DNA of 64,000 nt from Petrosia ficiformis (taxonomy: Eukaryota; Porifera; Demospongiae; Haplosclerida; Petrosiidae), in NCBI GenBank assembly GCA_947044365.1, contig OX345638.1, forward strand, positions 5,220,201 to 5,284,200, given 5' to 3'. Position 1 is the stretch's first letter; every line of letters starts with the position of its first letter. The notes beneath the pieces are model-generated. The model saw nothing but the letters and a program-made list of their open reading frames with translations, was not told the DNA's origin and ran no database searches. Position numbers and translations under genes: made by a program. This document shows, piece after piece, positions 25,784 to 38,949 of this stretch.

Positions 25784-26445
25784 ATTGTTAAATAGAAAGT
25801 CAGACTAAATCGAAACTTGACTGGACCCACGGTCTGGACTGCAGATTGCTCCATGTTTTATAAAATCATACATCTTTTAGTCTGACCCTTTATAGATACA
25901 GTCGTGTAAATCTATGTTATGTAATTCAATGAATTACAGTGACTAGTGCAATAGTGAATATGGACAGCAATGACTACTGTGACAGAAATGATTACTGTGA
26001 CTAATGTGACAAATGTGGACATAATCCTGAAGGTATAATCTTGTACATGTTGGTGGCTTCTTAATTTAATTGAAGTTTACGTATATATTGCTAGTGTCAG
26101 TAAGTTGCTACTGGTACAGTAAGTATACGTATATAAGTGTAGGAAAGGAATGAGGAGTACCATGTTAGTGGGCATGAATGGGGGAACACCTTTATAGTAA
26201 ATACCCCTATAGTCTTTATGAATAAGGGAGTTGAGGGTGGGGGCTTGCTCACTTTACCCATGTGGCCCACTAGTTCCTGTGCCTATGTTATATCATTTCA
26301 TTTAGTATGTTCTATAATAAATTATTATATAACATATAACAAGATACTATAAATGGAAATTGTTTACTATAATTATATATAATTATATAGTATAAATAGA
26401 ATACTCCTTAGAGCTAAATTACCTAGATGATGTGATATAATGGGT

Positions 26446-27141
26446 TATATGTAGCAAAAGCAGCTGGAAACTGTCCAGCAATGGCTATAGAGACAGAATG
26501 CAGTGACTGTAGGTAGTAGTAATGTATTAATGTTCTGATATACAAGAACTCCTAATTGTGTGTATATAGTAGTCAGGAATGTCAGTTAAATCTTCTTTCA
26601 GCTGTTTGTACAGGAAGTGGCCATTGAAATTTCTCTTCTGATTGATCTTTCCAAATACCAATTGCAAATTTCTGTGCAAAAAAAAAAACAAAGTAATTAA
26701 CTGATTAAATGATTTTTTTCTGCAACTATCGTCAAAAATATGGCAATAATAATAGTAGGTAAAAATAAATAAATAAATATATATATATATATATAATAGT
26801 TAGTTGTATATTCTTACAAAAAGAAGAGTCGTTTGTGTCAATACTCCAGTAATAATGACACATCCATTACTTGTTTCACAGATTCTATCCATTGATATTT
26901 AAGCATCTTCAATTTGAAGCAGGTATACAGCTCTACTTCCTATTTAATTACATACTTTCAGAAACCTTTTACAGTATTCATCAATATCTAACTGATTGTG
27001 GATCCAATCCATTCCCTCTTTATCAGGTGTTGATTTATCTCTAATTTCTTCTGATATGAGTCTTACTTGAAACATTTCTATTGTGAAGTTTGATAATGAT
27101 GGTTCTATGAGTTTGTGTATACAATCCAGTGTAGTTATCAT
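26446..27141 (-). pseudogene. Fragment of an unidentified duplicated coding unit (copy 2)
   Basis: Sister of positions 1-430 and more complete. The minus-strand exon 26944-27141 is open (MITTLDCIHKLIEPSLSNFT..., ending DEYCKRFLKVC before a GTATGT-like donor). A second block at about 26800-26925 reads LKMLKYQWIESVKQVMD but then meets TGA. A third, at 26600-26665, reads AQKFAIGIWKDQSEEKFQWP. The pieces look like three consecutive exons of one gene with at least one stop. I do not recognise the family. Confidence 0.4.
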
Positions 27142-27316
27142 TTATTTTATAAACAATGACATTCCTAACTTAGGGATATCAAACTGAACACAGATGTAAT
27201 AAAATAATCATTCCATCCTGAACATGACATTCGATAAATATATAACCTTGTTCTGATGATAACCTAACAATGATAGGCCTATTGCCTCGTTGCGCTCGGT
27301 AACTAATAGCTTTAGC

Positions 27317-27638
27317 CACCTTTATGTACATATATAAGTATTAGTAGTACTATACTACTAATACATGTATATGAGCTACATATATTATGTATTAGCAGTA
27401 CTATACTACTAATACATGTACATGAACTACATATATTATGTATTAGCAGTACTATACTACTAATACATGTATATGAACTACATATATTATGTATTAGCAG
27501 TACTATACTACTAATACATGTATATGTACTACATATATATGTATTAGTAGTACTATACTGTTAATACATGTATATGTACTACATATAATAATTATATGTA
27601 TTAGTAGTACTATACTACTAATTCATGTATATGTACTA
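27317..27638. repeat. 51-bp tandem array, about 6 units
   Basis: The motif TATACTACTA recurs at 27351, 27402, 27453 and 27504, with a variant at 27554 and another at 27611. The period is 51 bp, then 50 and 57. Each unit contains the near-palindrome TATTAGTAGTACTATACTAC. One more half-unit continues after the hAT element (29942-29985), so the transposon landed inside the array. Confidence 0.85.
27631..27638. other. hAT target-site duplication, left
   Basis: ATGTACTA directly precedes the CAGGGGTG terminus and is repeated exactly at 29934-29941 after CACCCCTG. Eight bases is the standard hAT target-site length. Confidence 0.9.
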
Positions 27639-29933
27639 CAGGGGTGAGACGAAGGCTAATTATAAACCTTCGAACGTTCTTTAAATATTCGAACCTTCGC
27701 ATATTTATACGCTTATTAATCGAAAGATAATTATTTTCGCCATGATTAATTATTGTGTTTAAACATACCGCCCACTTCCCTTGAAGTTTGTATTGTGGTT
27801 TATCTATGAAAACAATGATTATAATGGTGTGTGCTGAAATATACATGTAACTATAATAGGAAAAAGTTATTGTAGTTTCTTGGAGTTTATATTTAAGAAA
27901 ATGAGGGCATCAACATTTTTAGGTTTCAGACAACTTCTTACCTTCGTTACAGTGTTCCCTGCTGTGGAGAATACCCTTTCTGAAGGGGTGGATGTTACAG
28001 GTATACTGAGAAGTATTCTAGCAACTGGTGCAAGATTGGGAAACCACTCAGCATTTATTTTCCACCACAAAAGTGGAGAATGGTTTCCAGGTGATGGAGT
28101 TTCGGATAAATATTGTGTCAGTTTATCAGTAACAGAGGATACAGAGGATGTTTGTTCTGGACCCAATAGCACATCAAGAGCACTCTTCTTCTTTTTTTGC
28201 AGGGGGTTCAGTAGACATTTGACTAGCCTCATTTTGGTCTTTCAATTCTTCCTTAAACTTCTCCATATACTCTACAATCTTCTCCTTTAATTCTTCTTTC
28301 TTGAAATCATTTAATTTTATAAATACCAACTGTCTAAATCGTGGATCAAGCGCTGAAGTTAGTAGGAGTGGAGATGAAACATCAACACATTTGAGTTCCC
28401 ATTTCTCTTTGATTTGTTTTGACACTTTATCTTTGAATTGACGGATTACTGGAGCATCATCATCAACAGATGATTTCAGCTGGTCAAGTAGCCCATGTAG
28501 TATAGGAAATACTGCAGAAACGGAAACATTCTCTTCATAGCTTAGAAAAGAAGTTGCAACACTGAATGGCTCAAGCACTTTAATCAAATCTTCTGCTAAG
28601 TTCCATTGCTCATTCTTCAAATCTAAGTATCGATCATTCCTCTTGCTAACTTCCTCATCTGATAATACTGCTGTCACAGGCCATCGGAGTTTTAGCAGAC
28701 GATCCAACATTGCTAATTGCGAATTCCATGGTGTTGCACAACACCTAACAAGCTTCTTTCCTTCGACATTCATCTGCTGTTGTTTTTGTTTAAGTGCCTC
28801 AGTTGCCACTACGCTGTGGTGAAAATGTGCCACAAGCTTCTGTGAACAACTAATGAGTCGGTCAACAGCATTGATATTTAAACCAGCCTTTAAGCACAAC
28901 TGTAAGCAATGGGCTGAACAAAAGAAACTTGTCCATCCTTCCTCTTCATTCAGGATTTCCATTGATAGCTCCATATTTGATGCCTGGTCATGGACAACTG
29001 CTCTAACCTTCGCTGTGATCCCCCATCTTTCTCCTAATATTAAATAGATAGGAAGTATATAACAAATATATATATATAATAAATACATCTGATATTATTA
29101 TTATTTAAGTTATTATAATTAATTGTATAGTTCTATTACCTAGTTCTTTCAACTTTTCAGCTATGTTGACTGCTGTATGCCCCTCCGGAAAACTAAAAGT
29201 TTCTAAGACAAAAGCTTGCATGACCCAGTTGGGATCAATATAATGGACTGTTACTGTCATATATGCTTCCACAGCTGTACTGGTCCAGATGTCAGTCGTT
29301 AGAGAGACATCCACAGCTTCCTCTTTCAACTTTAACCTCAACTTTTCTTTTCCCAAGACATGCTTGTGCAGAATGATAGTAGAAAACTGTTTTCTACTAG
29401 GAATCGTATACCCTGGCTCAAGATAAGTAATAAGTCTACAAAACCCTTCCCCTTCAACCATCTGTATCGGTCTTGTATCTGCTGTTATCATATAACTAAT
29501 TCTGTCCGTGATTTCTTTTGCTCGTGGCTCAGAACAGCGAGTCGGTCTTGTAAAGGATAATAGAGTACCTTGTTGTTTTGGAGATGACTTCGATGATGAT
29601 GGTTGGCCTTTGTATTGTAGCGGGTGTTTTGCTACTAAATGCTCCCGAAGATTGGTTGTTCCTCCAGAATATGCTATTTCTTTTGTACAAATTTTACATT
29701 TGACTCGATTCTTCTTCTTAGGCAGCTTCTCGAACCAAGTCCACACATCAGAACGAACTCTATCATCAGCAGGCATTGCACTAACCACAAATTAAATTAC
29801 AGTGTGAAAATTGTACTGCGCATGCGTAACAATTAATGTGGGTGTGTCGCGAAGGTTCGAAGGTAGAAATAATACTTCGAAGTCTCAAAAACCTTCGAAG
29901 GTATCGAAGGTTCGAACCTTTTTCCCACCCCTG
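27639..29933 (-). mobile_element. hAT DNA transposon, 2295 bp, nearly intact
   Basis: Terminal inverted repeats CAGGGGTGAGACGAAGG and (reverse complement of the right end) CAGGGGTGGGAAAAAGG, subterminal TTCGAAGG repeats at both ends, and an exact 8-bp target-site duplication ATGTACTA. It encodes one BED-finger hAT transposase on the minus strand. The perfect target duplication and long frames point to recent insertion. The MITEs with CTGGGA...TTCGAAGC ends at 11670, 13425 and 30748 look like distant non-autonomous relatives. Confidence 0.95.
27867..29788 (-). CDS. hAT transposase (BED zinc finger, ZBED-like), one frame slip
   Basis: DNA-cutting-and-joining enzyme of the hAT element. Exon 1 (29140-29788) starts MVSAMPADDRVRSDVW and has a BED finger, CKIC...NLREHLVAKH (about residues 31-55). 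A 106-bp intron (29034-29139, GTAATA...TTAG) joins KELG to ERWGITAK. Exon 2 carries the RNase H-like core (VRAVVHDQASNM, the SAHCLQL block, ATPWNSQLAMLDRL and LLTSALDPRFRQL) and ends with the hAT dimerisation region (PLLWWKINAEWFPNLAPVA, IPVTSTPSERVFSTAG). Near 28205-28215 the frame changes inside a run of seven A on the coding strand; six would keep it open. So this copy is either just inactivated or carries a sequencing slip. Otherwise the length fits the family. Confidence 0.85.
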
Positions 29934-29941
29934 ATGTACTA
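29934..29941. other. hAT target-site duplication, right
   Basis: ATGTACTA, exact match to 27631-27638. Confidence 0.9.
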
Positions 29942-30145
29942 CATATATATGTATTAGTAGTATAGTACTACTAATACATATAATTATATGTATGACATAT
30001 ATTTCAAATATTGTAAATGTGTGCAGTATGAAGACTTAAACAGCACTCCATTGAGTTTGAATCACCCACACATCACTATAAATCAGTAGAAATATTCGCT
30101 TACCCTAGTGCACTACAGATCTACAAATGTTTCTAAAAGAAGTGC
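29942..30145. repeat. End of 51-bp array, then an intron-like fragment
   Basis: 29942-29985 continues the near-palindromic array unit. About 30040-30115 (GTTTGAATCACCCACACATCACTATAAATCAG ... CTAGTGCACT) resembles intron sequence of the kelch-ZU5 genes (20055-20125 in B, 49480-49550 in D), so a piece of gene intron appears transposed or left behind here. Confidence 0.45.
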
Positions 30146-30747
30146 TTGTGTAATCTGTTTAAATCCTGTCTTTACCATTGGAAGATATACCTGAAGAATA
30201 GATAGACATATAAATATAAATATAAATATTAAAAAATATATATACATGTATATATATGTGCATTGATAAATAGATAGATGTAGTTAAATTGATTAAAATA
30301 ATAATGGATAGATTAAGGATGTATTCATTAAACAGATACATTCAAATACAGTAACAAAGGACTTGGTCTCCTGGAGATGCTAACGAGTCACTTCCCTTCT
30401 GGTAATTACTGTCACTGAACGAGGTATGTTACCCACAGGAACTTGATCATTCTAAGAGAGAATCCAAGAGGTGACTGGTACAGACAAACAAACAGACAAA
30501 TGGACATACACACTGAAATGAATGGATAAATACATAGATTAATCTGTTGACATATATACATGTAACTTACATTCTTTGTATTAGTTCTGGAGGGTATATA
30601 TTACGAGGATCTCTATTGGATTGGTTGCTATGTTGTTGTCGTAGCAACGATGTTCAATATATACATCCAAAGAATCTTTAGCTGTAATCTACAATAATAA
30701 CAATAATTATATTCATGTATATGTACATGTACACACTATATAATAGA

Positions 30748-31130
30748 GCTTGAAAAAAGCTTTGAATGTTTGAACCTTCGTTCATTTGCTGCACATTTGA
30801 AGCTAAATTCTCTCTTCAAAGCTTCACTACCATGTACACTTGTACACTCTAAACATGTGGTTAATAATATGGACATGTTCCAGTAAAAGCTGAGGCTGTG
30901 TTGCTGGCTACTTCTGTCGATCTCGTTTCTCAGTTCAGCAAAGCTAAATCCAAGTAGAAACAGCCACAGGAACAAGACTAGTACTGATTATAAAGCAGTA
31001 CTCCAATTTGGAGGCTTTCTACAGCCAATCCAGGTGAGAGCAACATTGATAAACAATTATTAAAAACACGTGTGAACCTTCCAAACTCTTCTTAACAAAG
31101 CTACACATTTGATATTGACTATCATCCCAG
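30748..31130. mobile_element. hAT-like MITE in MCM7 copy 2
   Basis: Starts AGCTTGAAAAAAGCTTTGAATGTTTGAACC and is collinear with 13425-13785, so it predates the duplication of the MCM7 unit. Its right end (TTTGATATTGACTATCATCCCAGCTGTACTATATA) seeds the minisatellite. Confidence 0.65.
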
Positions 31131-31656
31131 CTGTACTATATAATACACACACATTTGATATTGACTATCATCCCAGCTGTACTATATAATACACACACAT
31201 TTGATATTGACTATCATCCCAGCTGTACTATATAATACACACACATTTGATATTGACTATCATCCCAGCTGTACTGTATAATACACACACATTTGATATT
31301 GACTATCATCCCAGCTGTACTATATAATACACACACATTTGATATTGACTATCATCCCAGCTGTACTATATAATACACACACATTTGATATTGACTATCA
31401 TCCCAGCTGTACTATATAATACACACACATTTGATATTGACTATCATCCCAGCTGTACTATATAATACACACACATTTGATATTGACTATCATCCCAGCT
31501 GTACTATATAATACACACACATTTGATATTGACTATCATCCCAGCTGTACTATATAATACACACACATTTGATATTGACTATCATCCCAACTCTACTATA
31601 TAATACACACAAATTTGATATTGACTATCATCCCAGCTGTACTATATAATACACAC
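31105..31656. repeat. 46-bp minisatellite, 12 copies
   Basis: GATATTGACTATCATCCCAG begins at 31111, 31157, 31203 and so on at exact 46-bp spacing to 31617. The units are nearly identical, with differences mainly in the last two (CCCAACTCTACT near 31590; AAATTTG near 31613). The sister locus has a single unit at 13755. Confidence 0.95.
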
Positions 31657-32394
31657 ACAAACATACATCTCTTTGTTTGTATAAAGGCAAAAGCTCTTTA
31701 ATAGCTTCAGAAGGATCTGTACATATCTTCGTGTGTTGAGTATGATACTCTCTGCTAACTTGTTGTCATAATGAGATAGATAGAGTAATGAATGGATAAA
31801 TAGATAGATACATGTAACATAATGGATATACTATTATACAACACTAACCTCTTCACCATCATCAATATCAATAACCAGTTTAACCTGTTCTCTATAAGCT
31901 GTAGGGATGTGACCAGATGCAATTAATTATGTCACCATAGCAACCAGTAGATACATATAATTAGTCTTTACCAGTTGTTCTGCATATGTAAAGACTTTTC
32001 CCTCATCACTATCAGAATAAAAATCAGTTATAAACTTCTTGATTTTATCTGAAATTATAATTAGATTATATTTATATAATGTATGATAAATACCTGTTCA
32101 TCTGGTTAGTCCATTAATAGATAATTAATTACCTTTTTCTTCTGTATAGTTTTCAATGGCATGTTTTAGATATTGTTTCTCTATCCACTGTAATCAGTAA
32201 ACTGTCTACAGTAAAGTTAGAAGTGTCTGAATTATGGTGATCTTGACCAATTTTGCGCAGTAAAAGTTGAATAAGAAGAGATATGGTATGCCACGTGTTC
32301 TCTGCTTCTGTAAGATGGATGATTGGTTTGGTATTTGAAAAACTATTTGTTGCAGTCTTCATATATATACGAAATTGATTTCATATAGAACACA

Positions 32395-32459
32395 ATGGAA
32401 GAACTGGAGATAAGAGAATTCATTTCAATAGACACTGGACCAAGAGATTCATATGACTG
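32395..32459 (+). pseudogene. Candidate first exon divergent from MCM7 (copy 2)
   Basis: Plus strand ATG then EELEIREFISIDTGPRDSYD, running into a GTATGT donor. Homologous to 14524-14590, where the ATG has become TTG. It is about 230 bp from the MCM7 start and opposite in direction. I could not join it to a second exon, and the product is not recognised. Confidence 0.35.
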
Positions 32460-33897
<1,438 letters not shown>

Positions 33898-34557
33898 CTA
33901 CACATTTAACTGAATTCCCAGTTTATCTCTGACTGACTCTTGTATGGATTTCTTGATCTTGTTAGCTGCATCAACATATGGACCACGTATTTCATAAAAA
34001 GCATTGAAGAATTTCGTGCAATATTCCTCAATCTCTTCTAGGTCATCTTTGAATACAAAACCAGATGAGAAACAATTAATAATATTATCACTGGTAGGAT
34101 TTGTCTGAACATCACGTGTTATTATACCAGCTTCTAATAATTCATCAGCAACGGTTTTCAATGATCCAGTCTTAAATAATCGAGTGAGTTTAGCATGATT
34201 CTTCTCCATTACTAGTTCAATACATCTTATAACTTGACTAATATCCACATGAGATCTATCAGTGTCTGTGTATATAATTATAATTATATTAAATACAATT
34301 ATTTTTTTTTTTTAATTATAATGATGTATTGTCATGGTATGATTAGTGTAATTTTACACCAAGATTATGCCATATTGCCCTTTTTAGAAGTCAAAACTTC
34401 AAAATCAAAGTTTTCCAAGGGTGCATGCCCCTAGATGGAGTGTGCTATGATGCTGTACTCTGCCTCCCATTTTAACAGCTTAACCTACATTTTGCCTACC
34501 TCTTGCACAAATTCCTTAAAAAACTTCTGATAATGAACAGGTTTTGCTTGGAGATTA

Positions 34558-34625
34558 TTGGGAAGTGTTTGCTCAATACAGTTTGAGGTTAGATCCTCAA
34601 ACTGCATTGAGCAAACACTTCCCAA
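34558..34625. repeat. Near-perfect hairpin, 31-bp arms, 6-base loop
   Basis: The left arm 34558-34588 (TTGGGAAGTGTTTGCTCAAT...) pairs with 34595-34625 with one mismatch, which is a G-U pair if read on the minus strand. The loop is TTAGAT. Gene B's matching intron (near 15925-15965) has only the right-arm sequence, so the left arm is a local inverted copy. Confidence 0.9.
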
Positions 34626-37600
34626 TATACTTATAATACATCATACATCAATGATAACTGATGTAACTACTTGACTTGGTATATCAATATGCAAATACTA
34701 TATTTGAAACTACAACATAATGTAGTATAGTATTATATTAAATACTAACTTGTTAAAATAGATGGAACACTAAACTGATGTACTGTCCTACTGGGATCTG
34801 TCAAAGATAATCAAAATGATTATGTGTACATAGAATGTACAACTTTTTGTAATACCTGTAGTTTCTAGGAAGCGAGTTATATATATCTCTTCAGTTAGAG
34901 ACACAACCCCTTTTAAAGGCACAGCATAGCTCAAGAGTTTTGCCGCCTTCTGTTCATTATCAGCATACACACTCACTAGACAAGATGGAGGATCTGGAAG
35001 ACTATCTCTATCACTTCTACCAAATGCATCCATAGACACCTTTGACAACTATGAAAATTGATAAATAAACATTTCTATAAATATTAATGTTTGTCAAATC
35101 TATAATTGTGCTGTGAATTACGCATACAGGACAAATCTATAATTGTGCTGTGAATTACGTATACAGGAATATTACTTTGCAAGGGTTTAGTATGAGGACT
35201 GATGAACCATTCATTGAAAGGTTTCTCTTGTTTTTTGTCCATTATTAACTCCAGATGGTAGCCATAACTGAACTTAAAAGACACACTTTGATCAACTTTA
35301 GCTTGTGGATGATGTGCCAATACATACTATAATATAATGAAACAATTAACATCATCACGTGTAGAAAAGTATATTGTTTACCTTTGAAAGAGCATTCAGA
35401 TCTTTAACAGCTATGAATCTCATTAACCATCTATTTTTGCCAAGACTCTCATAAAATATTTTACCTCCATAGTTGATACTGGAAGCTGAATAATTATATC
35501 ATTTGTTTATATAATGATGACTATAGTGTACATAGACAAGTTTACAAATAAACTATGTACACATTCTTTATGTATGTATAATTATATACACTTGTACATT
35601 ATTTACTGCATTGAAACCAATATACGTTAAAATATCATTTATTGATATATCACCAAAAAAACCAATCCTTTACACAAAGTGTAATACATTACATGATATT
35701 TTACATGTAGTATATTATCTGATATGAATAGATACATTATTATAAACCTTACTTTTTTTTTGTTTTTGTATCCGTGTATCAGGTGTGTTGATAATATCAT
35801 CATCGGTAGTAATTGTTTTAACATAATTTTCATCTGCTGAAAATAAGACAAATAGTATTTATAAATTAAAATTAAGGATATAATCATTAAATTTACAATT
35901 CTCTTCTTGTATATCAGGTGAGGTGATAATATTTTCAGTACTAATATCATCAATATCTTTACGTTTCACTTCTTCATGTGTTTCTTGGTTATCAGATGAG
36001 ATATCTTCTCTCACCTCCATGTCATCGGTAGCAAATACATTATCAGTTGAGTGAACATCAACTAATATATTAACATGACATTAATAATAATAATTATTAA
36101 CATGCTAACCATGGGTGGTCTGTATATCACTACTAGTATCACTAGTAAGATTCTTGTCTTGAGGCAGTGAGTCAGTTGTCTCAGTTGATTGAATGTTAGC
36201 TAAGAATAATAATTATTATGGTAAGTATAATTACACCAGTAATATTCTAACCACGTTCAGAATCTCCAGATGTGGTCTGTGTCGTATGTGATTCTTCTCC
36301 TCTGAAGATGAGTCAGTACTACCAGTTGATTCATCATCTAATCATATAACAAATACTAATAAATGATTAATAATATAATATATATGAGTAATCTAACCAC
36401 TATCAGCATCACTACTAGGATCTGAAGGTGACTGTTCCTCTTCATCAGATGAGGTGTGTACACTATCACCATTACTCTTCAAGACTATACCAGTTATAGA
36501 AAACTTGGAACGAACTATCTTTCCATACTGACTATCAGTATAGAATTTACCACCCTCTATGAACTGGAACTTGTATGGTGGTACTGACTCATCTATAGGT
36601 GCTATTATGAAACTAAGATATTTAAATTGTTGTAAACTCTTCAGGGTGACACAGTGCTGTATCTCCAGTTCCACTGGCTGGAGGAAGTTTTCAGGAAACT
36701 GTATGACATATAAAGCACTGACAAGCTCAACGGCATCAGGAAACTGGAATTTACCACCAACAAGAGCTTTGATAAGCACTTGTGATGGTGGAATGGTACC
36801 TTCTGGGAAATACATCTTAAACCCATAATCTCCCCAATCCAGAGTATTCCCTTTAATATGAAACAACTTCTGTTTAGCTATATGAAGATCAGGATCATCT
36901 GTATATAAGATATCAGTATATTTGTTGCATGAAGCAGTAGTTAATCCACTGACCATCTTGTGAATCAATCGCTTTCACTATCTCCTTCTTCTCCAACTTT
37001 CTTTGTAGTTCCTCCACTTGTTGATTCTTACTAACCACTGTTGTCTGTAGTGACATCACTTCTAAAATAACAGAATAAATTTTGAAGTTCAGTTAATTCC
37101 AAAAAGGGTATGACATACGTTCCTGTAGTGATTCTAGCTCTTCTGTTTTTATTTTCAATAAACTCTGTAGTTCCTCTTCTTGACATGTTTTGTCAAATAT
37201 TTTTGTCTGTAATGGCTTGACTACTATAATTATGTGATAAGATATTTGCAACTGTAAAGTAACATGTGACTTACGTTCCTCTAGTTGTTCATTCTTATTA
37301 ATAACCATTGTTTGTAGTGACTCTATCTCTGATGTAATAAGATAACCAGTGATCACAAATTAATACTAGTAATATTAATTTAACCTTCATCCAATATTAA
37401 CATCTTATCACTAATGTCTACAGGTTTTGATTTCTTCTCTTCTAATGGTTCTCTTTCCAGAGTCTTCTCATAATATACTTCCATTGTCTCCTCATCTAAT
37501 GAAAACACATAATACTCAATACACATTCAATAGATATGATATATGTATTAATATAGACCTGATGAAAGAGTAGATGTGAGTTTAAGTTTCTCTTCCAAAT

Positions 37601-38567
37601 CTGTGATCTGTTGTGTTTTTGCTAATGATGCTTTCTTTTCAATCATCATCAATGTCTGAGAATCTTGTAACTCTAAATACAAAAATAATGATTTAAAATA
37701 ATGATTTAAAATAATGTTATAATTACTGAAGGTATTATAATTATCTTAAAGTAAATGTATGATGCATGGTTATATCAAAGGTACCAACATTGCAGCCTAT
37801 TGTATGAGAACACATACAATACTATACTTGTAGTACAAAATAAGTTTTCAGTTATTATAAAGTGCTCACTTAATCTTGTGCACTCAATGCATGGTATATT
37901 GTAATTTGCTTCGTTCATGTTGTATGCTGGTATTGACTTCTTGTACTATAATATTTATATTATATATATTATATAAGTTACCTCTTCTTGTTGCAATTGA
38001 CACTTTCTTGTAGGCTTGTGTTTCATCTTTTGAAAACCCTAGTTCTAAATATCATAATATCAAGTATTCAAATCACATGTAATAAATAATATATTCATTA
38101 TCTGACCTTTCTCTAGTGTATCTGATTTGTCTATTAATGATATCTCTCTTGTCTTTAGGTGTGTAATTTCATCATTCTTCTCTCTCATCTCAACACTTAG
38201 TTTCAATAATTCTGATTCATTCTGAAATATCTTCCTCTCCATTAGCCACTGTGTCTCCTGAAACAATTAACACAATAACTTATAAACAGAACTTTGTTCA
38301 CTAATTTACTAACTAGTTCATGGTTTCTATCATGAAGAAGATGATGAAGTAAACTTGTCTGAATCTCATTCGTGTTTTTCATCAGCTGTTCATAATTCCA
38401 ATCATGTTTCACTACCCATGTATCATTAATATATTCTATATAATGAGATATTATTATAATAATAATGATATTCAATATTAGAGTGAGATGTAATGTTCTT
38501 ATCCTAGTTATAAAAAATGATGAGGTACTGGATTACTAATACTAAAAACAAGATATAACAAGTATCC

Positions 38568-38945
38568 TTTGTGGTGACCAGCATTCAATAATCATGGCTG
38601 ACTTTATCATGCCCGAAACACAACAGCCTATTATAGTTATTATATTGATTATCTACTCTCCTTACATTTTAAGAACCTTGTAGAACTTTAGAAATATATT
38701 CTAGGCAGAATAGCTTGCTATTAGTTTCAGTTTCTGTAAGCAACAAGCAACATTTTTTCTGCTGGTGTGGTTTGTCTCGAGCATGCATTCTATTACGCAC
38801 CACGCTAATTAATTGACAGAGCCCCTTGGATCGCGGAATGACGCACTTCCTTAACTACGTATACAACACATACTCACGCAAGTGACACAAGAATATAAAC
38901 ATTAGACCCTGTGGAAAGTAATCATAGGGATGGCCCTATGAGCCA
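38568..38945. mobile_element. MITE (CATCCCTAT family) in gene C intron
   Basis: Runs from TATCCTTTGTGGTGACCAGC to AATCATAGGGATGGCCCTATG, collinear with 2645-3090, with the internal CTTAACTACGTATACAACACATACTCACG segment. It is absent from the same intron of gene B. Confidence 0.7.
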
Positions 38946-38949
38946 TAAA

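Larger units (their letters stand above)
23256..26445. other. Gene-poor region between gene B and the next duplicated block
   Basis: No protein-coding gene that I can support. It contains the gene B upstream region (23256-23700), repeat-derived sequence at 23775-24260 and 25411-25783, a perfect hairpin at 24790-24852, and two blocks (25145-25255 and 25800-26025) that duplicate the left edge of the window. Confidence 0.5.
30147..32190 (-). pseudogene. MCM7: MCM7 pseudogene, copy 2 (N-terminal part only)
   Basis: Sister of the 11.1-14.3 kb relic but shorter. Blocks on the minus strand are the start region MPLK then a lost base (about 32140-32165), DEGKVFTYAEQ near 31985, YREQVKLVIDIDD near 31870, the IEHR-type block near 30605-30690, NDQVPVGNIPRSVTV near 30430, and YLPMVKTGFKQ near 30150-30190. 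The zinc/VRGIVTR exon and the LQTRGSRF exon of copy 1 are deleted, and nothing of the AAA+ core remains. A MITE and a minisatellite enlarge the middle. Confidence 0.8.

Noticed and set aside
27317..27640. CRISPR-like array
   Set aside because: The units are contiguous tandem repeats without unique spacers, in a eukaryotic genome.
31105..31656. CRISPR-like array
   Set aside because: The 46-bp units abut with no variable spacer; it is a minisatellite.
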